Assembly: GCA_029961685.1 (NCBI GenBank)
Contig: JARWKL010000009.1
Location: 25,663,237 to 25,727,236, forward strand
DNA from: Aristolochia californica
Taxonomy: Eukaryota > Streptophyta > Magnoliopsida > Piperales > Aristolochiaceae
Direction of reading: 5' to 3'
Length of the DNA: 64,000 nucleotides
This document shows positions 45,801-54,910 of the stretch, piece by piece; positions within the stretch are counted from its first letter, which is position 1; the number at the start of each line of letters is the position of its first letter. The notes beneath the pieces are model-generated. The model made no database searches and was not told the DNA's origin. It was given only the letters and a program-made list of their open reading frames with translations. The translations under genes and the position numbers were made by a program.

Positions 45801-46026
45801 AAGGGAATAACAAAAAAATCAGCATTAAACGAAGTAGAGCCAATGGAAAAAGTTACCGCCTTACTAATCCCATAGCTAGGGACCTTCTCGCCATTGGCCA
45901 TTGAGAGGTGGCTATCGGATGAGGGTGTATCTGGAGCAGGAGGTGTTGTGCCGGTGTCAAACTCAAAACATTATGTGTATTGCCTGAGTCGACTAGTCCC
46001 ACCAATTCTCGGTCGATGACATGAGC
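42821..46026 (-). pseudogene. GypsyC pol remnant
   Basis: Minus strand: protease near 45990; RT at 45733-44906 ([26 protein letters not shown]); RNase H at 44637-44119 ([31 protein letters not shown]). Integrase core at 43882-43454 ([52 protein letters not shown]), GPF/Y tail at 43296-42946. Several frameshifts and stops. Confidence 0.85.
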
Positions 46027-47178
46027 TCAGACTTGCATTGTGTTAGGCGATTTCTGCCCATTAATAGCATGCAAGAATATCTCCGGTGGTTCTTCCTCGA
46101 TAATATCCTTTGGCTCCTCTGGTTCCTCTGAATCCGCCACCTCGAGCCAAAACAACCGTTTACATTGGTGCCCCACCCGATACTGCTCATCATAGTTATA
46201 ACATAAATTTTTGGACCATTGTTCTACCATCTCCACACTCGTTAACTTTTTGATAAATTTTGGTAGGGGATTACCAGGGCGGGGATCGGCTACCCGACTC
46301 GTAGTCGGAGTGTGTCTGGAGGATGGTGCTGCTGAAGATGCTCCCTGAGATGAAGTATAGCGGTGCCCTTGCCACATGGAGGAAGTGTTCCTCTCACTCG
46401 ACCAACCCGGCTTACGTTGCTTCAACTGTTGTCGTTGTTCCATTGCTCGGGCCATATTTATTGCATGAGCTAAATCCGTAGGCATAAGGAGTTCTACCTT
46501 TAGCCGTAAATACTCATTGAGACCCACTGTGAATAGGGAGACTTGTTGGTCAACCAATACGCTCTCACCAGCACCAACTTTTCCTGGAACAATTTTTTTT
46601 ATTATTCCACAGAACCAGTTTGTCGCAATAAGATTAACTCCTTCAGGGGGTTGCTGTTGGTGGGAGGGCCAAATCTAACTGTGCATAGATTTTTAAATTC
46701 TCCCCAATTCATCCCTGACCTCTCTTTTTCTACTTGAGTAACCCATACATTGGCTTCATCTGTCATATGGAAAGAGGCTAGTTTCACTTTATCCCATTCA
46801 GTAGTCCCTTGGTTTAAAAAAAATTCACATCTATGCAACCAAATTAAGGGATCAACTGAACCATTGAAAGAGGGAAACTCTAACTTGGTGTACCTTGGAA
46901 CTATGCGTCCATGCTGGTGGATAGCAGTGCGCCCAGGCCACTGCTCCCCTCTTCTATGATATGGTTGAGCCACCTCTCTCGCCTCTGGACTCTGACATCT
47001 CTCTACCTTTAGGTCAGTTAGCATGTCGATGACTCGGCTCATCTTTTCTTCCAAACCACAAACCTTCCCCAGCACTGGTTGTGCTGTTTCAAGGTTATCT
47101 TCTATCTTTTGTATCTTGATTTGGATTTCTTCATTGTTGAGAGTATCCCCCCATGTTACCCTGCTCTGGTAGAACAAT
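46027..47178 (-). pseudogene. GypsyC gag remnant
   Basis: Two frames, 47366-46602 (the part left of the PBS is gag) and 46557-46027. Capsid core (RYTKLEFPSFNGSVDPLIWLHRC) and zinc knuckle CYNYDEQYRVGHQC, where the second cysteine has become Tyr. A coiled-coil-like stretch (EEIQIKIQKIEDNLE) precedes the core. The open frame extends past the PBS into foreign sequence, so the upstream 60 residues are not gag. Confidence 0.78.
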
Positions 47179-47560
47179 GAAGTATTGGCTAGGAGCTTAA
47201 TAGATGCAACCCTCACTGTCGACCAGCCTTTGTCGTCGCTCTCTCTCACCGTTGCACCGGGCCCGACCCTCGCCCATCGCACCTCTAACAGTTCCACCAT
47301 GTAGCTCGCTAGCACCACACACACATCTCTTTGAATAGAATCAGCCACCACTTTCTCCTCCTCCACAATCTCTAACCTTCATCATCACCATCACCATCAC
47401 CATCTATTGTTGGCGGCAGCATCACTCCCTCTCACCGGTGAAAACCATGCACCCCTTTTGATCCTATCTCTCCCTCTTCTCTATCTTTGTATCTACCAGA
47501 ATTTTGTTCCTTGCTAGAAGATTTGTACGTGTGAGAAAAAAACTCTTCGCAGACGATGTG
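47179..47560. other. Spacer with a CAT/CAC microsatellite
   Basis: C-rich, pyrimidine-biased sequence after the broken GypsyC end. A short (catcac)-type repeat is at 47383-47404. No gene is recognised. It leads into the minisatellite. Confidence 0.45.
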
Positions 47561-48075
47561 TTCTCTTCAATTTTGTTTGCCCCAGTCATTACCAATGCTG
47601 CTGCTCTTCCACGTCTCTTCACCTGATGATGCGTTCTCTTTGATTCCCTCCGCTCTAGTTACTACCAATGTCGTTGCTCTTCCACATCTTTTCACCGGAC
47701 AATGCATTCTCTCTGATTATGTCCGCCCCAACCGCTACCAGTGCCACTGCTCTTCCACATCTCTTCACCGAATGATGCGTTCTCTTTGATTCCGTTCACC
47801 CCAACTTCTAGTTGTGCTACTGTTTTTCCACATCTCTCACTAGACAATACAATTCCATCCGCCCCAACCACTACCTGTGCCACTGCTCTTTTACATCTCT
47901 TACCGGACGATGCAACTCCATCCTCCCTAGCCACTACCAGTGTGCTACTCTTCCACTTCTCTTCACCGGATGATGTGTTTTCTTCGAATTCGTCCTCCCC
48001 AACCGCTACTAGTGCCACTTCTCTTCACTGGATGATGTGATTCCGTCCACCTCAGCCGCTACCAGTGCTGCTGAT
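47561..48075. repeat. Degenerate minisatellite, left copy
   Basis: About seven degenerate units of roughly 60-90 bp share caccggac/gatgatg, attc...tccgcccca and accactaccagtgcc blocks. The same blocks build the repeat at 53560-54120, so the two arrays are relatives on either side of the ATPase gene. Confidence 0.7.
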
Positions 48076-48189
48076 CTTCCCGTCCTTTTGCTTCCATGAA
48101 CACTAAAAAAAAAAACATACTTACATAGCCAATGCCAAGTGTACAGTTTCAGTTGCTACGAGACAAGATTGACCTCTCTAACAAGTGGC

Positions 48190-48300
48190 CTATCTTGAGG
48201 GAGCATGATATGGAATAAGCTTAATCCATTTAGTTATCAGATAAGATCCCATTGGATTTATCCCATGTTTTATTTATCTTATCATGTAAAACTTATCTTC
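48190..48300 (+). repeat. Possible copia PPT and LTR start
   Basis: cctatcttgagggagca at 48191-48207 looks like a copia PPT, followed by tgatatgg. The position after a minisatellite mirrors 54236-54250. Weak evidence because no matching second LTR was found. Confidence 0.35.
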
Positions 48301-48312
48301 TTAATAATGTTT

Positions 48313-48520
48313 TAAACAACAATAATAACATTCTTCATACTTAGACGCTCGAGACAAGAGAAGCCTCGACTAGGAAAATGCAATCGAGTCTAGTTAGTAT
48401 GAGGCAAAGTGATGTCTAACTTACTATTGTTCGTCTCCCCTTTATTGATTATATATTTCCAACCTAGTGATCTCAATCATTCTCTACATGCAGCATGGTC
48501 AGTCTACTTATTTCTGAATG
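48313..48520. repeat. ~210-bp direct repeat, copy 1
   Basis: From taaacaacaataataacattctt to tttctgaatgt. It matches 50368-50560 closely, including gaggcaaagtgatgtct and the gattatatatttccaa block. The ends are not LTR-like. Confidence 0.75.
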
Positions 48521-50367
48521 TACCTTGTAGTGAAGAAGGAAAAGAAGAGAGTTCAAGAAGAAGAAGAGAGTTGATAGAGTTAACAAGTGAGAGAGGGAGA
48601 GAGAAAAGACAAAAGAAGAAAGAGAGGAAATGGAGAACTTGTGGAGGAGCTCACCCTTAGGTCTAAATTAGGGTGAGCTCTCCACCTTTTTTATTATGTA
48701 TAATAAGAGAACTTAAAATAATTATAACCCTTCCCTTAGGAAAAATGTATGGGAAAATAAAGTAATATAGCCTAAGAAAATACATATTACATTAAACATT
48801 CTATACCTTTTTAAGGCACTTAAAAATTTATTTCAAAATCTCAGAGCACGAGTCACTTGGGGAGCTTTTAAAGTCACTATAGCAGCCTTCTATATTAATG
48901 CCATGTGGGAAATAGCTTAAATATTCTCAAATAAGAAACTAGTCGTTTAGCCCAAAAAATACATTTCTATTTTGAAAATAAATCTGTAAAATTATGAAAA
49001 AATATTATAAATCTATGATTTGAGTTACTAATGACAATGGAAAATGACTCACAAGTGTTGGCCAAATCGATCAATCAAATGATTTCTACATTTTGATCCC
49101 TATAATGTCGTTTGGTCAAGTTGGCACTTTTCGGTTGATAATTTTTCTTCCTAGACTTATCTTCAAATTATTTGGCTAATGTAGTGAACAGGTTTCAGCA
49201 AAAGCCTTTTTCATTAATGTCATTTGTCAGATCATCCAATTGAGTTATTGAACAAATTGCAACAGAAATCTATAGTTCCTCTTTTCTTTCTCTTTTACAT
49301 GCTCCATTCTTGTTTAGTTGACCCAATGTACGACCTCCAACTAAGAATTTTTCTTCTCATGTAATTCGGTTTAGTTTCAGTCATTTGGTCAACTTCCAAC
49401 TGCTTTGTAACTTTTGAATGCATCGTTTAGACAATTTGACTCGGTTCAATGAGGGATTCTTTCATTCCAACAATATCCCCCTTTTTTATGATGACAAACA
49501 CTCTTTTCGAACAATGAATACTCAAGATTTGGAAAATATGAAAATGATGTATGAATGCTCAAACTCCCCCCGAGCTTGCTCCCCCTAAAGTCAATACTTA
49601 GATCCCCTAAGTTCATTATTGGTGTGTTGAATCATGCATTTCAAAAGATCATCATAATCCCTTTTGTACTAAACTACTAAGGAAATTTTCTAGTATGACT
49701 AGAAGTTGAAGAATTTTTCCTTAGGTTGCCACATGAGGGGGTTTTGGGGATAAGAGTAGAGGCAAAGTCCTGAATGTCCACGTCATCATCTATTATATCC
49801 TAACTCACAAATACCTGATTTCCTCCTCGACTCTTTTTTTAAATATTTCTCTCTTTATTTCTTTTGTTTCTTGTGGTTGTGTAATGCTTCTGGCTAATAC
49901 GTTTTAAATAATAAATCTAGGGGAAAAAAAGGGAAATCTATGATTTATGTTAGGAATTAGATGACCTAATTCTAAACTAGTGAGAACAATAATAATAAAC
50001 ACAGAAGAGGGAAAAACAAACACGAAGAAAGACACAAGATTTATATAAGTTCACCTCAAGGTGAGACTACGTCCTATCTTCTGTTGTTGTAGTTTCACAA
50101 AAATGATGAAATAGTTTACAAGAGAAATCACTTCTTTAACCTCTTTCAGCCGCAACTGATGATTCTCCTTGATGATCTTACTCTGGATGATAAAAAAAAA
50201 AAAACCTAACAACTGCGCCCTCAAATATAAAGAGAAAATTAGGGTAACCAGATTACAATTGTAAAATCTCTAAACTACCCTTAATGAAACAACAGTCAAT
50301 ATATCGTGGATTTGGTTGGGTCTATCCGCATAGCTACTTAGCGTAAGGGCTTAATTAGGCTCCACAA
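48521..50367. other. No gene recognised between the direct repeats
   Basis: AT-rich non-coding DNA with a GA-rich tract at 48530-48630 and a short palindromic joint near 48645-48685 (gtggaggagctcaccctta...taaattagggtgagctctcc). No protein or known repeat was seen. Confidence 0.45.
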
Positions 50368-50560
50368 TTTAAAACAACAATAATAACATTCTTCCTACTT
50401 AGACACACAAGAGAAGCCTTGATTAGGAAAATGCAATTGAGTCCAGTTAGTATGAGGCAAAGTGATGTCTGACTTACTGTTGTGGGTCTCCTCTTTATGG
50501 ATTATATATTTCCAATCGTTCTCTCCACGCAGAATGGTCACTCTACCTAATTCTGAATGT
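50368..50560. repeat. ~200-bp direct repeat, copy 2
   Basis: Second copy of 48313-48520. It has a few small deletions (for example ctagtgatctcaatcattc shortened near 50515). Same orientation, about 2.05 kb apart. Confidence 0.75.
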
Positions 50561-51029
50561 CATGCATTTCTGTAATGTGGAAATGTTTTCTTTAACAAAC
50601 ACCTCTGCCGTCGTCAAGATTAAGAATGCGATACGTCAAGCAGCTTTCTGCCTTTTCTTTTTTCTTTCTTTTCTTTTTTTATAATGGAAACCTTTATCTA
50701 AAACCAGTGGCGGCGTATTGTTTTGGAAATATTTAAAGAAAGCTAAAAGATGCTGCAGATTACATGCTGTTACCCTCATAATCTTAAATTTATGATAGTA
50801 AATTTACCCTCATTACATAGACAAGCTATGGATTATGTCATGGAGGTAGTAAAAATGATCGACAGTGTTCAGTTCGTATCTTTTAGTTTTTAACAATTCT
50901 ACCTCAATTTTACTTTCTGTAAGTTAATATAAAGATAATTACTCAGGAAAATCGAGCCCTTACTGCGAGTCTAACTCAATCTGAATCAATGACCAGAGGT
51001 TTACCGAAATCGGAAGTCGTATTCGATGA
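50561..51029. other. 3' flank of the AAA-ATPase gene
   Basis: AT-rich sequence downstream of the minus-strand gene. It should contain the 3' UTR and polyadenylation signals. I do not see an unambiguous site. Confidence 0.4.
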
Positions 51030-52469
51030 TCATGTCTCCGTCGGCTTCTCCTCCTCGATGGATTCTCCTCCTAAATTTGCCACTCTCTGCTTCTCTAGTT
51101 CAGCAGCCAATTTTTTCTGTATCTCTTCGACCAGGTTCCTCATACCGGCGTCGGCGTCGTCATTGCAGCTCATGAAAATCTCTGCAATGTCTGCCGGCGT
51201 CACCTGCACCTCTGGCAACAGATCCTTCACTTCGTTCTCCAGCTCGTGCTCCTTCAGATACAGGTAGTTGTCCATTAGCGTCTTGAATGCCGGAAACTTG
51301 CAGTAAGACAGATTTATATGCTTATCCATCCGGCCTGGCCTCAAAAGCGCTGGGTCCAGCTTTTCCTTGTGGTTTGTCGTAAAGATCATCAGTCTCTCTC
51401 CGCCGCAAGAAGACCACAACCCGTCGACGAAATTCAGAACTCCTGAAAGGCTGACGGTGCTGAAAGCTGCTGCCGCCGGGGATCGATTTCCTTCTTTATC
51501 TCCTTTCTTAATCTCGTTCTCCTCTAGGTCTGTCTCATCCTTTTTAATAATTCGTTTCTTCCTGTCCGAAAGATCCAATGTGCAGTCGATGTCTTCCACG
51601 ACGATCACCGATTTGCTCGACGTCGCGATCAATAGTTTCCTCAACTGTGAATTGCTCGTCACGGCAGTGAGTTCCAAATCATAGATGTCGAATTCGAGGA
51701 AATTGGCGATAGCGGCGATCAAGCTAGTCTTCCCGGTGCCCGGGGGCCCGTACAGGAGATACCCCCTTTTCCAAGTGCGGCCCACTCGCGTGTAGAAGTC
51801 CTTCCGGCCGGTGAACTTCACCAAATCAGCCTTAATCTCATCCTTCAGGACGGGGTCGATGGCGACTGTATCGAAGGTGGAGGGGTGGGTGAAGGGTACA
51901 GATGACCAGAGGCGGCCGTTATCTTCTGACGAGCGGTTGGTATAGAGCCGCCGCTCCCTGTTCTTGAACTTAATCCTCGACGCCTCCTCCATAACGTGGG
52001 GGAGATAGCTGGCGTGCACGGCGTCTTTGTGCTTCCGATGGAAGGTGAGCTGGAAGAAGCGGTTCTCATTGGAGCGGGAGATGCCGAAGTGGTTGGTCTT
52101 CTTCTCGACGGACTGGAGAGACCACCGGAGTTTGAAGCCCTCGAAGGTGTCCTCCACCTTCTGGTTGGCGTCCATGGTGAATGTCAAGCTCTTGGAGTTT
52201 TTGGGCTTGGAAAGCTTGAGGACTTTGGCAGTGGAGAAGCAGCGGGAACTCAAGTAAAGCTGTACCGAGTCGAAGAGCTCGTTGCTGTAGGAGGCATCGT
52301 ACTCCTCGATGATTACTGACATGTTTGGCTGCAACAAGGCGCATATCTTGAGGAAGAAGGATTTGAGAGCTCGGTAGACCTCAGGCGGTAGGAAATCCCG
52401 GATTGCCGTGCGAAGGAACATGAAGGTCGCCAAAAGAGAACCGATCGATTTCCAGTCGAAGAACTCCAT
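51030..52469 (-). CDS. AAA-ATPase, AATP1 / BCS1-like family
   Basis: A membrane-anchored AAA-type ATPase of the plant family that includes AATP1 and the HSR4/OM66 group, which use ATP hydrolysis to remodel proteins and are often stress-induced. I choose the Met at 52467-52469 (MEFFDWKSIG) because family members begin just before the hydrophobic anchor; an upstream in-frame Met at 52524-52526 would add 19 residues. Counted from that upstream Met: a hydrophobic anchor near 28-40, an AAA-associated N-terminal domain to about 200, then the AAA core. The core has Walker A GPPGTGKTS (260-268), Walker B VIVVEDIDC (307-315), SGVLNFVDGLWSS (361-373), sensor FTTNH (382-386) and RPGRMD with the arginine finger (396-401). 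An acidic/basic insertion (318-350) follows Walker B, as is usual here. All key residues are present. Length (479 or 498) and the single exon fit the family. GC-richer codons than the surroundings suggest a real gene. The precise paralogue cannot be named. Confidence 0.93.
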   Translation of the reverse strand: MEFFDWKSIGSLLATFMFLRTAIRDFLPPEVYRALKSFFLKICALLQPNMSVIIEEYDASYSNELFDSVQLYLSSRCFSTAKVLKLSKPKNSKSLTFTMDANQKVEDTFEGFKLRWSLQSVEKKTNHFGISRSNENRFFQLTFHRKHKDAVHASYLPHVMEEASRIKFKNRERRLYTNRSSEDNGRLWSSVPFTHPSTFDTVAIDPVLKDEIKADLVKFTGRKDFYTRVGRTWKRGYLLYGPPGTGKTSLIAAIANFLEFDIYDLELTAVTSNSQLRKLLIATSSKSVIVVEDIDCTLDLSDRKKRIIKKDETDLEENEIKKGDKEGNRSPAAAAFSTVSLSGVLNFVDGLWSSCGGERLMIFTTNHKEKLDPALLRPGRMDKHINLSYCKFPAFKTLMDNYLYLKEHELENEVKDLLPEVQVTPADIAEIFMSCNDDADAGMRNLVEEIQKKLAAELEKQRVANLGGESIEEEKPTET

Positions 52470-53555
52470 CTTGGGCCTCCCCAAACTTTCCTCTGACTGG
52501 GAAGAGAAACGGGAGTGGAACTTCAAAAAGGGCAGATTAAGTGGGTCGAACGGTGTAAAGGGACAAACAAACGAAGTAAACTGTGTCAGATTACCATTTT
52601 CACGGGACCCGATTCTCTGTCAGAACACAAATTGAAGTGTTCCTTATTGTTTATTGGTTCATGGAAGATACGAAATGCCTGTCGATTTGTTGAAGATGAC
52701 GAAATAAGTAAGAAAAAGAATGGAAGAACTGTCCCCGGTGGAGTCCACAAAGGACAAAGCCCCGTCGCCAGAAGTAGGAAGCTTCCCCCATATTAAAACT
52801 CAACGCGCAGAGGATGAGAATCGTCCGTGGAAAGACGACGAGCAACTAAAGACCCCATCCGTCCACACCAGCTACAGTTGCTTCTTTGTATCTTCTCGGA
52901 AGTGGATCTCCAGGTGTTGCCGCAGAGTGTAATTTTTCAACAGCTTCCTTGGGGCCCAAGCCATTTCGAAATTCACGGTTTTGTAATGGTGGCGGTCAAA
53001 CCAGAGAAAGAACCGCGAAGAGGCACATTGGATGCCTGGACGTGGCGTGCCCGCGTTGAATGGTCCTCCGTCGGTGACAACATCCGATTGACTACAATTT
53101 TCTTTCATTTGTCCCCACTTGTTTCCCAATTTTTCCACTACATTAACGTAAAGCATTCTAAGGAACCGCAATTATTCGGGAATCTAAGTCGTCGGCAAGA
53201 CTCACCACCCCCCTCTCTGCCCCGGGGCGCTTCATTCGCTCCGCTCCCGTCTCTACACGCGGCACACCTGTGATGCGCCATCTTGGGAGATATATTCCCA
53301 AAAAAATCCATGGCAACCACCCTCCTATGTTTTTGAGCTTCCCCCTTACCGTAACCGACGATCACCATAGCCGCTGCCTCTCCCACCAAATCCGAACCCC
53401 GGGCCCCACCTCTGCAGAACCCCAGGCTGACTCTTCGTCCATCCCTGGAATAGCCACCTACCGTCTCACCAAAACCCTTCTTCCTTCCCTGTTCCCATTA
53501 CCATCACTATAGTTGAATCTCTCACAACAAAAAAAATTGTAAAACCTCTTCTTCC
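52470..53555. other. Upstream region of the AAA-ATPase gene, no other gene recognised
   Basis: Holds the presumed promoter and 5' UTR of the minus-strand gene; I see no clear TATA box. Several frames of 70-150 codons exist on both strands but none shows a domain, and they overlap each other. The part from about 53270 is C-rich and leads into the minisatellite. Confidence 0.45.
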
Positions 53556-54120
53556 CATTGGACGATGTAATTCCGCCAGCCCCAGTTGTTACTCTACTAT
53601 CGAATGATGCAATTCCGTTCGCCCCAACCACTGATCTTTCACAAGACAATGCAATTACGTTCGCCCCAGCACTGACCTTCATCCGAACGATGCAATTCCA
53701 TTCGCCCCAGCCTCTGCCCTTCCTCCGGACAATGTAATTCTGTTTGCCCTAGTCGTTGATCTTTCCATCGGACGATGCAATTATATACGCCCCAGCCGCT
53801 GCCCTTCCTCCAGACGATGCGTTTTTCATCCGCCCCAACCACTGCCCTTCCTCCAGATAATGTGATTCCGTCTACTCCAGTCGTTGCCCTTCTTCCTGAC
53901 TATGAGATTCTGTCCGCCCCAGCAGCCTCCAATACAACTACTCTTCCTCTAGACGATGTGATTCCATCCGCCCCAGCAGTTGATCTTCCACCAGACGAAA
54001 CGATTCCGTCTGCCCCAGCCACTGCCTTTCCACCGGACGATGCGATTCCATCCGCCCTAGCAGCCTCCAGTACCGCTACTCTTGCTTCGAACAATGCGAT
54101 TTTGTCCACTCCAGCCGTCT
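53556..54120 (+). repeat. Degenerate minisatellite, right copy, coding-compatible
   Basis: About 10-11 units, mostly 50-60 bp, with consensus blocks ccggacgatg, attccatccgcccca and gccactgccctt. In the plus frame from 53775 they read as repeats of LPPDDAIPSAPA (open 53775-54227). The minus strand is also open in parts. It shares its blocks with 47561-48075. Confidence 0.78.
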
Positions 54121-54248
54121 CCTGTGGCGTTGCTCTTCTCAACCACTACCCCTGTCGATGTTCTCTCCAAACTACTTCCGATAACACACTTCCTCTTTTT
54201 GAAGATCAAGATTGGACTTCCTCTTAGAGCTCCATCTTGCAGGGGCAT

Positions 54249-54413
54249 GATAGAGATAAACATAAAGATAATTATAGAGATAAAGATAACTAGTGATTGA
54301 ATTAGAGACAGACTCAAATTGTAGAGTTATAATCATCTACTATCTCTATTGTAACTCTATAAATAGTGTATACTTGTTCAATAACAATTATGACAATATT
54401 ATTCTTCATTCCT
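54249..54413 (+). repeat. LTR-like sequence after the minisatellite
   Basis: cttgcaggggca (PPT-like) precedes tgatagagataaac at 54249. It continues with a TATA-like tataaatagtgta near 54358 and ends ttctaca near 54413. It looks like a short copia-type LTR, about 165 bp, but I see no PBS after it and no second copy. Confidence 0.5.
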
Positions 54414-54910
54414 ATATTCTACATCTACATGATCGGACATTGGTGACATCATGTGATTGTCATTGGCGACATCATTGGTGTCCCATAGAACATGAAGAGA
54501 AAACAAAGACTTTTTAACTTTACAAAGTCTAATTTTGATTAGATACTCGATAAGGTGAATAAGGCCAATTGAACTTGAGTCTAGTTCGATTGCTAATTAA
54601 CCAAATGACATGACCTAACATGATCTTATAATAACTTTTTAACTTTAGAAAAAATTGATGAAAGAAGAAATCTCCCCCAATTTGCAAGAGGAGAGCTAAT
54701 GATCCTTGATCGTACCCTCTTCTAGTCCCCCGCCATTAAATTTTTTTAATGGGAGGAGTGTCTCCCTCTCTCTTAGTCATTGTTGTGTTCAAAGAAAATT
54801 GATTTAAAAATATCTTTTCTACATAGCTTAGATGATAATGAATATTTTAAATTCGACATGGTTCGGCCAATGAGTAAAATCAAGTTAATCTTCATAATTT
54901 TGAAGATAAC
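54414..54910. other. Unassigned AT-rich spacer
   Basis: No gene or known element. A short repeat cattggtgacatcat / cattggcgacatcat occurs near 54440-54475. Confidence 0.4.

Larger units (their letters stand above)
41930..47178 (-). mobile_element. GypsyC, degenerate chromovirus lacking its 5' LTR
   Basis: The 3' LTR is 41930-42820. The internal region follows to a PBS complement (ccctgctctggta, about 47157-47169). No LTR follows the PBS, so the 5' LTR was lost or replaced. Coding order on the minus strand is gag, protease, RT, RNase H, integrase, chromodomain, all broken. The chromodomain tail (EILVQWTDVDPNAATWERV) is near 42950-42890. Confidence 0.83.

Noticed and set aside
2895..47178. Possible endogenous pararetrovirus (RT plus RNase H blocks)
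   Set aside because: The RT blocks are followed by integrase and chromodomain and flanked by LTRs, PBS and PPT. That is the structure of gypsy chromoviruses, not of a caulimovirus.
48640..48690. Inverted repeat gtggaggagctcaccctta...taaattagggtgagctctcc as a terminator-like hairpin
   Set aside because: No gene ends here and this is eukaryotic DNA. A short palindrome alone does not support a function.
51367..52345. Several frames opposite or overlapping the AAA-ATPase gene on both strands
   Set aside because: They lie entirely within the ATPase coding region in other frames; GC-rich coding DNA commonly leaves such shadows open.
52720..53273. Overlapping 70-148-codon frames upstream of the ATPase
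   Set aside because: They overlap on both strands, lack domains and lack a supporting context. Probably promoter/leader DNA with moderate GC.
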